Source of the DNA: Candidatus Aquidulcis sp.
Lineage (GTDB): Bacteria; Chloroflexota; Anaerolineae; Anaerolineales; E44-bin32
DNA: 5,407 bases
Assembly (NCBI GenBank): GCA_020723365.1
Contig: DYJB01000172.1
Coordinates: forward strand, 232 to 5,638
Direction: 5' to 3'
Shown here: positions 1 to 5,325 of the stretch, piece after piece
How positions within the stretch are numbered: position 1 is the stretch's first letter
Layout: the number at the start of each line of letters is the position of its first letter
Translations under genes and position numbers: made by a program
The notes under the pieces: model-generated
The model's input: the letters and a program-made list of their open reading frames with translations, nothing else
Databases searched by the model: none
What the model was told of the DNA's origin: nothing

Positions 1-420
1 GGCGAACGGCTGACCTCCGAACTGCGCCGGGCCGGCTACCGGGTGACCGCCCAGCGGGCGGTGATCCTTGAATCGGTCGCCCACGCCGGCGGTCACCGCT
101 CCGCGCAGCAGGTCTACGACGATGCCCGCCGGCGCCTGCCGGGGCTCAACCCGGCGACCGTGTACCGCACGCTGGAGACGCTGCACAGCGCCGGACTTGT
201 CGACCTCTATGCCAACGGCGGCCACTCGCTGCGCTTCTCGCTGCGTGACGCCGAGCATCCCCACGCCCATCTGGTGTGCAGCTCGTGCGGGCGTGAGCTT
301 GAACTCGACCCGCGCCTGGTATCTTCCTTCGGCGAGACCGTCGAGCGGCGGACTGGCTTCCGGATTGACGCCCACCATCTGACGCTTCGCGGCGCCTGCT
401 CGCGCTGCTCATCGGATTGA
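1..420 (+). CDS. Fur-family metal-responsive transcriptional regulator (5' end missing)
   Basis: This is a Fur-superfamily repressor (Fur/Zur/Nur/PerR type) that would bind operator DNA when loaded with its metal. The frame is open from base 1, and residues encoded before the GTG at 43 already match the family (GYRVTAQRAVILE, the first helix). The gene therefore starts upstream of the window and the GTG is not the start. Visible parts are the winged helix (HRSAQQVYDDAR, then NPATVYRTLETLHSAGLV as recognition helix) and the metal/dimerisation domain (HPHAHLVCSSCG, ELELD, then DAHHLTLRGACSRC). The two CxxC pairs (CSSC and CSRC) form the usual structural zinc site. The His/Glu residues of HPHAH, ELELD and AHH are candidate regulatory ligands. 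It ends 46 bases before the CbiM Met-His start and probably regulates that transporter. The metal it senses cannot be read from sequence; nickel, cobalt or zinc are all possible. Confidence 0.93.
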   Translation, partial: GERLTSELRRAGYRVTAQRAVILESVAHAGGHRSAQQVYDDARRRLPGLNPATVYRTLETLHSAGLVDLYANGGHSLRFSLRDAEHPHAHLVCSSCGRELELDPRLVSSFGETVERRTGFRIDAHHLTLRGACSRCSSD

Positions 421-431
421 TTCGCACGCCC

Positions 432-448
432 AAGGGACGGATCTCATG
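432..448 (+). promoter_or_regulatory. Shine-Dalgarno-like site and alternative ATG for cbiM
   Basis: AAGGGA at 432-437 lies 8 bases before an ATG at 446-448 that is in frame with the Met-His start at 467. No comparable purine stretch precedes 467 (TTCGACCTGCTCCT). The translation signal therefore favours 446, while the family's metal-binding N-terminus requires 467. Either the seven-residue extension (MFLRPAP) is removed after synthesis, or 467 is used despite a weak site. Confidence 0.45.
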
Positions 449-466
449 TTCCTTCGACCTGCTCCT

Positions 467-1399
467 ATGCACATTCCGGACGGCTTTCTCTCGACGCTGG
501 TTGCGATCATCTTCTGGGTGTCCTCGATCGTGGGCCTGGCGTACGCCCTGCGGCGCACCGGCAAGGACCTCGGTGAGCGGCAGGTGCCGCTGATGGGGGT
601 CCTGGCGGCCGCCATCTTCGCCGGCCAGATGCTCAACTTCAGCGTCACGGGTGGCACGTCCGGCCACTTGCTGGGCGCGGCGCTCGCCACGATCCTGGTC
701 GGCCCCTGGCCGGCGGTGGTCGTGATGACGACCGTCGTCAGCGTTCAGGCGCTGGTCTTCCAGGACGGAGGCCTGCTGGCGCTCGGGGCCAACCTGTTCA
801 ACATGGCGATCATCGGCGTGGCCGTGTCCTACTTCGTCTATGCCAGCTTGCGCCGGATGACGCGCGGCGCCTCCTGGGGTTTGTTCGCCAGCGGGTTCGC
901 CGCCGCCTGGTCCTCGATCTTCATCGCCTCGCTGGCTGCCGCGCTTCAGCTGGCGCTCTCGGGCACCACACCGGCCAATCTCGCCGTTCCCGCCATGGGT
1001 GGGATCCACGCGCTGATCGGCGTCGGCGAGGGGCTGATCACCGTCGGCGCCCTGGCCTTCCTCTATGCCACCCGGCGCGAGATGGTCGGCGCCGCGCCTG
1101 CTGCCGCCAAGGGCGGCCGGGGTGTGTGGGCTCTGGGGCTGGGGATCGCACTGCTGCTTAGCGTGCTCTCGCCGCTGGCGTCCGCCCATCCGGATGGGCT
1201 CGAGTGGGTCGCCGAGCAGGAGGGCTTCCTCGAAGCCGCCCGCACCCCGTTGTTCAACCTCATCCCGGACTACGTCCTCCCTGGCGTTTCGAATGAAGCG
1301 CTGGCCACGATCCTGGCCGGCATCCTGGGCACGTTGATCGTCTTCGGCGTCGTCGTTGCTGTCGCTTATCTTCGCCGGAGCGGGAAGCCCGCCGCTTGA
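467..1399 (+). CDS. cbiM: ECF transporter substrate-binding protein CbiM/NikM fused to a PDGLE domain
   Basis: This is the S-component of a nickel/cobalt ECF importer, an integral membrane protein that captures the metal ion outside the membrane. From the ATG at 467 it begins MHIPDGFLS, the family hallmark, and is 310 residues long. In NikM structures the metal is held by Met1, His2 and His67; counted from 467, a histidine sits exactly at 67 in GGTSGHLLGAAL. Other family blocks are GQMLNFSVTGGTSGHLLGA, VQALVFQDGGLLALGANLFNMA and GGIHALIGVGEGLIT. After a basic linker, a further hydrophobic helix leads to HPDGLEWVAEQEGF (PDGLE at residues 242-246) and a last membrane helix (TILAGILGTLIVFGVVVAVAY). 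This PDGLE part replaces the separate CbiN/NikN subunit. An upstream in-frame ATG at 446 has the better ribosome binding site (AAGGGA at 432-437) and would add seven residues. Nickel and cobalt cannot be separated from sequence alone. Confidence 0.93.
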   Translation: MHIPDGFLSTLVAIIFWVSSIVGLAYALRRTGKDLGERQVPLMGVLAAAIFAGQMLNFSVTGGTSGHLLGAALATILVGPWPAVVVMTTVVSVQALVFQDGGLLALGANLFNMAIIGVAVSYFVYASLRRMTRGASWGLFASGFAAAWSSIFIASLAAALQLALSGTTPANLAVPAMGGIHALIGVGEGLITVGALAFLYATRREMVGAAPAAAKGGRGVWALGLGIALLLSVLSPLASAHPDGLEWVAEQEGFLEAARTPLFNLIPDYVLPGVSNEALATILAGILGTLIVFGVVVAVAYLRRSGKPAA

Positions 1400-1463
1400 A
1401 AGCCTGCTGCGCGCGAACCCCCGGGCCCTGCTCGGAGCGGTGGTGCGCCCTGGACGTCCGCTA

Positions 1464-2282
1464 GTGCATATCCACTTTCTCGACCCCTACCGACCCCTGG
1501 CCAGCCCTGTCCACGATCTCGACGGACGGGTCAAGTTCATCCTGGCCGTGGCGTTCATCCTGACCGTCTCGCTCACGCCGTTCGGCGCCTGGCCGGTGTA
1601 CCTGTTGCTGTGGTCGATCGCGCTCTCGGCCGAGATTCTCTCGGGTCTGGGCGTCGGCTACGTCCTGCGCCGCGCCGCCCTGGCGCTTCCGTTCGTCCTG
1701 GCGGCCATTCCGCTGGCGTTCACCACGCCGGGCACCCCGTGGCTCGAGTTCCCGCTCGGCCCCTGGCAGCTGACGCTCACCCTCGACGGCCTGCTGCGCT
1801 TCGCCAACGTGGCGGTCAAGTCGTGGCTCTCGGTGCAGGCGGCGATCGTGCTGGCCTCCTCGACCGAGTTCCGGGACCTGCTGTTGGCGATGCGCGCCGT
1901 GCGCATCCCCCGGCTGCTGGTGGCCATGTTCGGCCTGATGTGGCGCTACCTGTTTGTCCTGGTCGATGAGGCCGTGCGCCTGATGCGTGCCCGCTCCGCC
2001 CGATCCGGGATCGCCCGGCGGCCTGCGGACGCGCCCGGTCGCCGCCCCGGCGGTTCCCTGGCCTGGCGCGCGAAAGTCGCCGGCGGCATGGCCGGCAACC
2101 TGTTTCTGCGCGCCGTCGACCGCAGCGATCGCATCTACGTCGCCATGCTGTCGCGCGGCTATGACGGCGAAGTTCGCTCGTTCGCCACGCAGCCCGTTCC
2201 CCCCGGGGCGCGGGTCACGCTGTGGATCGGCCTGGCCCTGCTCGGCCTGCTGTGGCTGGGCGGAATCCTGGTCTGGGGGTAG
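1464..2282 (+). CDS. cbiQ: ECF transporter T-component CbiQ
   Basis: This is the transmembrane coupling protein that links the metal-binding CbiM to the ATPase. From the GTG at 1464 it reads MHIHFLDPYRPLASPVHDLDGRVK, the usual CbiQ opening, and is 272 residues long, normal for the family. Hydrophobic helices follow at about residues 25-60, 71-87 and 115-131, with a last one at about 251-270. The two short coupling motifs that contact the ATPases are visible as A176-R177-S178 (in MRARSARS) and S230-R231-G232 (in AMLSRGYDGE). The second has Ser where Ala is commonest. The linker between them (about 183-202) is rich in Arg, Pro and Gly. The reading frame is open further upstream, and GTGs at 1440 and 1443 lie just after a GGAG at 1434-1437, so a start at 1443 with seven extra residues is possible. 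The stop is 3 bases before cbiO. Confidence 0.92.
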   Translation: MHIHFLDPYRPLASPVHDLDGRVKFILAVAFILTVSLTPFGAWPVYLLLWSIALSAEILSGLGVGYVLRRAALALPFVLAAIPLAFTTPGTPWLEFPLGPWQLTLTLDGLLRFANVAVKSWLSVQAAIVLASSTEFRDLLLAMRAVRIPRLLVAMFGLMWRYLFVLVDEAVRLMRARSARSGIARRPADAPGRRPGGSLAWRAKVAGGMAGNLFLRAVDRSDRIYVAMLSRGYDGEVRSFATQPVPPGARVTLWIGLALLGLLWLGGILVWG

Positions 2283-2285
2283 CGC

Positions 2286-2996
2286 GTGCACCACTCGATT
2301 GAGGTGAAGGATCTGACGTTCTCCTACCCGGACGGCCACCCTGCGCTGCGCGGCGTCTCCTTCAGCATCGCGGCGGGCGAGAAGGTGGCGCTCGTCGGTC
2401 CCAACCGGGCCGGCAAGTCCACGCTGCTGCTGCACCTGAACGGCATCCTGCGCGGCCAGGGAGCGATCGCCGTCTGCGGCCAACCGCTCTCCGAGGCGAC
2501 GCTGGGCGCCATCCGCTCCGCCGTCGGGATGGTCTTCCAGGACCCGGATGACCAGCTCTTCTCGCTCACCGTCTTCGACGATGTCGCTTTCGGGCCGGTG
2601 TACCAGGGATTGCCGGAAGCGGAGGTGCGAGGCCGCGTCGAGCGGGCGCTGGCGGAGGTCGGGATGTCCGATCGGGCCACGCGCGTCTCCCACCACCTCA
2701 GCGGCGGAGAGAAGAAGCGCATCGCCATCGCCACCGTGCTCTCGATGCAGCCGGAGATCCTGGCGCTGGACGAGCCGACGTCCGGATTGGATCCGCGGGC
2801 GCGCCGGGGCCTGATCCGCCTGCTGGGCGAACTCCCGATGACGATGCTCGTCTCGACCCACGATCTGCGCATGGTGCGCGAGCTGCTGCCGCGCACGATC
2901 ATCCTCGACGGCGGGTTGATCGTCGCCGACGGGCCGACGGCGGAGCTCCTGAGAGATCCCGACCTGCTCCACGCCCACGGGCTGGAGTTGCCTTGA
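2286..2996 (+). CDS. cbiO: ECF transporter ATP-binding protein CbiO
   Basis: This is the cytoplasmic ATPase that powers metal uptake with CbiM and CbiQ. It starts at GTG 2286, 5 bases after a GGGGG run (2275-2279), and is 236 residues long, at the short end for CbiO. Motifs run in order: A-loop Tyr14 in FSYPDG, Walker A at 38-46, Q-loop Gln85 in VFQDPDDQLFS (typical of ECF ATPases), signature LSGGEKKR at 138-145, Walker B ILALDEP at 158-164, D-loop GLD, and H-loop His192 in STHDL. Walker A reads GPNRAGKST, so the third conserved glycine (GxxGxGKS/T) is Arg41 (codon CGG, 2406-2408). The catalytic Lys44, Ser45 and Glu163 are intact. A single base (GGG to CGG) would explain the change. Only one ATPase is encoded here, so it probably works as a homodimer. 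Its stop overlaps the next gene's start by 4 bases (TTGA). Confidence 0.94.
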   Translation: MHHSIEVKDLTFSYPDGHPALRGVSFSIAAGEKVALVGPNRAGKSTLLLHLNGILRGQGAIAVCGQPLSEATLGAIRSAVGMVFQDPDDQLFSLTVFDDVAFGPVYQGLPEAEVRGRVERALAEVGMSDRATRVSHHLSGGEKKRIAIATVLSMQPEILALDEPTSGLDPRARRGLIRLLGELPMTMLVSTHDLRMVRELLPRTIILDGGLIVADGPTAELLRDPDLLHAHGLELP

Positions 2997-3568
2997 CCCA
3001 CGCACTGACTCACATGCTGTCCGGCGCACGCGGCCGCCTGCTGATGGCAGCCGTCTTCGTCCTCAGCAGCGCCTGGATCGTCGCCACGCGGCCGGCCGAC
3101 GGCGCCGTGACCGGAGGAGCCATCCCCAGCCCGCGTGCAGGCTTCGCTGCGCCGGAGATCGAGCTCGAAAGCCTGGAAGGCGGGCGTGTTCGCCTGGCGG
3201 ATCTGCGCGGCCAGGTCGTGGTCCTCAACGTCTGGGCTTCGTGGTGCCCTCCGTGCCGGGCGGAAATGCCGGCGCTGCAAGCCTTGCAGGAGCAGCGCGG
3301 CGGTGACGGCGTCGTCGTCCTGGGGATCAACAGCACCATCCAGGACAGCGAGCAGGCCGTGCGGGACTTCGCGTCCGAGTACGCTTTGACGTTTCCCATC
3401 GGACTCGATCGGGACGGCCAGGCGACGCGCCTGTACCAGGTGCGGGCGCTGCCTTCGACGTTCTTCATCGACCGCCAGGGCATCATCCGCCGGGTCGTCG
3501 TCGGCGGCCCGCTGGACCCCTCCGTCCTGGAGACGACCGTGCTCGAACTCCTCGGGGAGGGGGACTGA
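2993..3568 (+). CDS. Membrane-anchored TlpA/ResA-like thiol-disulfide oxidoreductase
   Basis: This is a thioredoxin-fold protein that would act on the outer face of the cytoplasmic membrane, reducing or exchanging disulfides in exported proteins. It has 191 residues. A basic N-terminus (ARGR, 12-15) precedes a single hydrophobic anchor at about 16-31, and the catalytic domain follows from about residue 50. The active site is WCPPC (Cys85/Cys88) in VVVLNVWASWCPPCRAEMP, and the cis-proline is probably Pro154 in RALPSTFFID. The insert and spacing resemble ResA/TlpA/CcmG rather than cytoplasmic thioredoxin. There is no lipobox cysteine. The TTG start at 2993 overlaps the cbiO stop and sits 5 bases after GGAG (2984-2987). 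An ATG at 3014 is possible but has no visible ribosome binding site. The partner substrate is unknown; roles in cytochrome maturation, metal-site assembly or general thiol reduction all fit. Confidence 0.9.
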   Translation: MTHALTHMLSGARGRLLMAAVFVLSSAWIVATRPADGAVTGGAIPSPRAGFAAPEIELESLEGGRVRLADLRGQVVVLNVWASWCPPCRAEMPALQALQEQRGGDGVVVLGINSTIQDSEQAVRDFASEYALTFPIGLDRDGQATRLYQVRALPSTFFIDRQGIIRRVVVGGPLDPSVLETTVLELLGEGD

Positions 3569-4308
3569 TGCTGCCCGTGCTGCAGATCGGACCGGCGGCG
3601 GTCCAGCTGCCAGGGCTTCTGCTCCTAGCAGGCGTCTGGATCGGCAGTCTGCTGGCCGAGCGCCAGGCGCGGCGCCTTGGGATGGCGGGCGACGGCGTTG
3701 AGCGACTGATCCTGGTGGCGCTCGTATCGGGGGTTGTCGCCGCTCGGCTCGGCTACGCCGCATCGTACCCCGAGGTCTACCTGAGCCGTCCGGTGGGCCT
3801 CCTCGCCCTGACGCCGTTCACGCTGGCGCCCGACGTGGGGGTTGCGGCGGGATTGATCGCGGCCTGGATCTACGGTCAGCGCAAGCAGCTGCCGCTGTGG
3901 CCGACGCTCGACGCGCTGGCGGCCGGCCTCGCCGCCTTCGCCGTCTGCCTGGCGCTTGCCCATCTGGCGTCGGGCGAGGCGTTCGGCGCGCCGGCCGATG
4001 TCCCCTGGACGATCGAGCTGTGGGGCGCCCGCCGTCATCCGACCCAGGCCTACGAACTGCTCGCATCCGCAGCGATCTTCCTTCTACTCCTGCGCCTCGA
4101 GGCTGGCCGGCCTTTCCCAGGCTTCGCCTTCGGCGTCTTCCTGGCGCTGACGGCGGGCGCCCGGCTGGTGATCGAGGCCTGGCGCGGCGACAGCGTCGTG
4201 TGGTTCGAGTCGCTCAGGGCGGCGCAGATCGTCAGCCTGGCCGTCCTGCTGGGCGCGCTGGCGCTCTTGCGCCGGCTGGCAGGAGCCTCAACTCGCCCGG
4301 GCAGTTGA
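3568..4308 (+). CDS. Divergent Lgt-fold membrane protein (prolipoprotein diacylglyceryl transferase family)
   Basis: This multi-pass membrane protein of 246 residues is recognisably of the Lgt family, whose members move diacylglycerol from phosphatidylglycerol to the lipobox cysteine of prolipoproteins. Landmarks kept are SGVVAARLGY (50s-60s), GEAFGAPADVPW (136-147, compare GE.xGRPTDxPW of Lgt), RRHPTQAYE (155-163) and GARLVIEAWRGDS (197-209, the R...E..R helix). Key motifs are missing. The GGxSFHGG stretch is LAPDVGVAAG (86-95), so its histidine is gone. The GRxGNFxNGE stretch is AHLASGE (131-137), so its arginine and asparagines are gone. It may therefore lack standard transferase activity. 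It has only one cysteine (Cys127) and so cannot replace a CcdA/DsbD electron channel. Its ATG overlaps the upstream TGA (TGATG), after a GGGGAGGGGG ribosome site, indicating tight coupling with the TlpA-like gene. Family membership is firm; function is open. Confidence 0.82.
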   Translation: MLPVLQIGPAAVQLPGLLLLAGVWIGSLLAERQARRLGMAGDGVERLILVALVSGVVAARLGYAASYPEVYLSRPVGLLALTPFTLAPDVGVAAGLIAAWIYGQRKQLPLWPTLDALAAGLAAFAVCLALAHLASGEAFGAPADVPWTIELWGARRHPTQAYELLASAAIFLLLLRLEAGRPFPGFAFGVFLALTAGARLVIEAWRGDSVVWFESLRAAQIVSLAVLLGALALLRRLAGASTRPGS

Positions 4309-4312
4309 CTCC
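4282..4312 (+). terminator. Stem-loop across the end of the Lgt-like gene, possible terminator
   Basis: GGAG (4282-4285) pairs with CTCC (4309-4312), and TCAACT (4288-4293) pairs with AGTTGA (4303-4308, containing the stop codon). A GC pair of steps closes the CCGG loop, a CC bulge lies at 4286-4287 and a single C at 4294. No T-run follows, so it is not a classical intrinsic terminator. It could be a transcript-end or mRNA-stabilising hairpin. Confidence 0.35.
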
Positions 4313-4592
4313 CCGGAGCCTCCGTTCCCACCTGCCCGGATCTGCGGCGTTTCGTCCGCGTACCCGCGGCGCGCAAGCCCATGCAAGCTTCGCCATCGCA
4401 CCTTCCGCCAACGTCTTTCCCCGGTGGTTGCGCGGGCGCGACCTGCGTCCGGTGCGAGAAGGAACTGCAGCCGCTCTCACGAGGGGGTAGGTCAAGGGTG
4501 AGGGGGCGACAGTCCCCGACCGATCCTTTCAAACCGCCGTCGGCGAAGGAGAATCCGGGCACGCTGCGTGGAAGAGTCCGATGCGTCCGCAG

Positions 4593-4617
4593 GCCGGAGG
4601 GCGGGCCCCCTTCTGGC
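4593..4617 (+). other. Imperfect stem-loop upstream of the membrane protein gene
   Basis: GCCGGAGGG (4593-4601) can pair with CCCT-CTGGC (4608-4617) around a six-base loop, with one G-T pair and a bulged T at 4612. It lies 12 bases before a perfect inverted repeat. In DNA this G+C-rich, some hairpins arise by chance. Confidence 0.3.
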
Positions 4618-4629
4618 GCGTCAGACCAC

Positions 4630-4650
4630 GGCGTCGCCGCCGGCGACGCC
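4630..4650. repeat. Perfect 9-bp inverted repeat with 3-base loop
   Basis: GGCGTCGCC (4630-4638) and GGCGACGCC (4642-4650) are exact reverse complements around GCC. It lies about 93 bases before the likely start of the next gene. As RNA it would be a very stable hairpin; as DNA it could be a dimeric protein operator. No T-run follows, which argues against an intrinsic terminator on the + strand. Confidence 0.5.
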
Positions 4651-4743
4651 AGGAGGGTTGACGCCGGGCGCCGGCCGTCCTCGGAGGCGCGACATCTCGC
4701 CAGCCGCACCTGTATTGCCCTTCATGAACACCATGGTGGGCCG

Positions 4744-5325
4744 TTGAAGCCTTTCCTGCTCACGCTGGTCCTGGGCTCGCTCTTCGCCACGTTGGGCGAG
4801 TTCCTCTTCTGTGTCCTCGTTCGCCAGAGCGTGACGGATTACCTGTTCACGTTGGCAGCCTACCCGGTCATCCTGGCGCTGGCCTACGGACCGCTGCGCT
4901 GGATTGAACGGCACGTGCCCGGGCCGCTGGCCGCCGACGTCGGCGTCTATGCCTTCGCCGGCCTGGCCGGCCTGGCGATCGAATGGTTCATCATCGGCAA
5001 TTCGCCCTGGGCGAACCCGGACGCCAATGATCTGGGGATGTTCGCCTACTGGGCGACGGTGCTGGCCATGCCGCGGCTCCTGCTTGACCGGCGCGACTAC
5101 CTGCGCCCCGTGCGCCGCGCCGCAGCCGTCGCCTTCGCCGCATTCGGCGCAGGCGCGCTGTGGATCGGCCTGCTGACGCCCCAGGCTCTGCGGCTGTTCG
5201 TGCTGGTGTGGGTGGTGGTAATCGGCTACGCCGGCATGAACCTGTTCTTCCTGCGGGCCTTTGTCCTGACCTCCAGGCACTCGCCGGAACAAGGGCTGCC
5301 GGCAGGGTGGGAGGGCGCGGTATGA
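4744..5325 (+). CDS. Multi-pass membrane protein of unknown function
   Basis: I do not recognise this family. From the TTG at 4744 it is 193 residues with about five or six hydrophobic helices: roughly 4-26, 33-53, 65-85, 97-114, 126-144 and 149-175. Charged clusters lie between them (RWIERH, LLDRRDYLRPVRR), and the tail from about 178 is polar. A notable stretch links helices 3 and 4: EWFIIGNSPWANPDANDLG, with Glu80 at the membrane edge and an Asn/Asp/Pro-rich loop. There are no enzyme motifs and only one cysteine. The start is chosen because homologous-looking membrane sequence begins there and the codons before it encode low-quality sequence; the nearest ribosome-site-like bases are GGTGGG (4735-4740), which is close. 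An in-frame ATG lies far upstream at 4381 and is unlikely. The stop overlaps the next gene's ATG by 4 bases. Confidence 0.7.
   Translation: MKPFLLTLVLGSLFATLGEFLFCVLVRQSVTDYLFTLAAYPVILALAYGPLRWIERHVPGPLAADVGVYAFAGLAGLAIEWFIIGNSPWANPDANDLGMFAYWATVLAMPRLLLDRRDYLRPVRRAAAVAFAAFGAGALWIGLLTPQALRLFVLVWVVVIGYAGMNLFFLRAFVLTSRHSPEQGLPAGWEGAV

Larger units (their letters stand above)
4309..4743. other. 435-base non-coding stretch between two gene groups
   Basis: No convincing gene is seen. The + frame that continues into the downstream membrane protein is open back to an ATG at 4381, but its product before 4744 is a run of Arg, Gly, Pro and Ser with no domain, helix or family look. The long reverse-strand frames here are of the same quality. 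No TTGACA/TATAAT-like promoter pair is clear; a lone TTGACG at 4658-4663 has no matching -10. The stretch does hold a small hairpin CCGCG-TACC-CGCGG at 4356-4369, a G-rich repeat-like patch at 4475-4521, and two larger hairpins at 4593-4617 and 4630-4650. No tRNA or recognised riboswitch was found by eye. Confidence 0.6.

Noticed and set aside
146..1189. Long - strand frame (347 codons) opposite the Fur gene and cbiM
   Set aside because: It covers parts of two certain genes and encodes low-complexity Gln/Arg/Gly sequence.
1356..1463. Upstream TTG start for cbiQ overlapping the end of cbiM
   Set aside because: The 36 extra residues have no family resemblance, while the CbiQ consensus begins at 1464.
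1461..3029. Very long open frame on the - strand (522 codons) opposite cbiQ and cbiO
   Set aside because: It lies wholly opposite well-supported genes; its product is rich in Arg, Gln, Gly, His and Asp with no domain. Such frames arise from codon bias in high-GC genes.
2324..3763. Long - strand frame (479 codons) opposite cbiO and the TlpA-like gene
   Set aside because: It is an antisense shadow with Arg/Ser/Ala/Pro-rich content and no recognisable motif.
4050..4709. - strand frame of 219 codons spanning the gene-free stretch
   Set aside because: Considered as a possible real gene because part lies outside + strand genes, but it overlaps the end of the Lgt-like gene and shows no helix, domain or ordered composition.
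4658..4716. Sigma-70-type promoter using TTGACG at 4658-4663
   Set aside because: No acceptable -10 lies 16-18 bases downstream, and the TGTATT at 4711-4716 is far too distant.
4381..4743. N-terminal extension of the membrane protein from ATG 4381
   Set aside because: The added 121 residues are Arg/Gly/Pro/Ser-rich without structure, and the membrane protein reads as complete from TTG 4744.
4309..4743. Cobalamin or NiCo riboswitch
   Set aside because: Sought because of the nearby metal transporter. No B12-box-like element or NiCo-type junction was recognisable, and the stretch lies after, not before, the transporter genes.
4724..4747. Seven-codon mini-frame (MNTMVGR, stop) ending in TTGA over the next gene's start
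   Set aside because: It could be a coupling leader, but it has no ribosome site and a frame this short is expected by chance.
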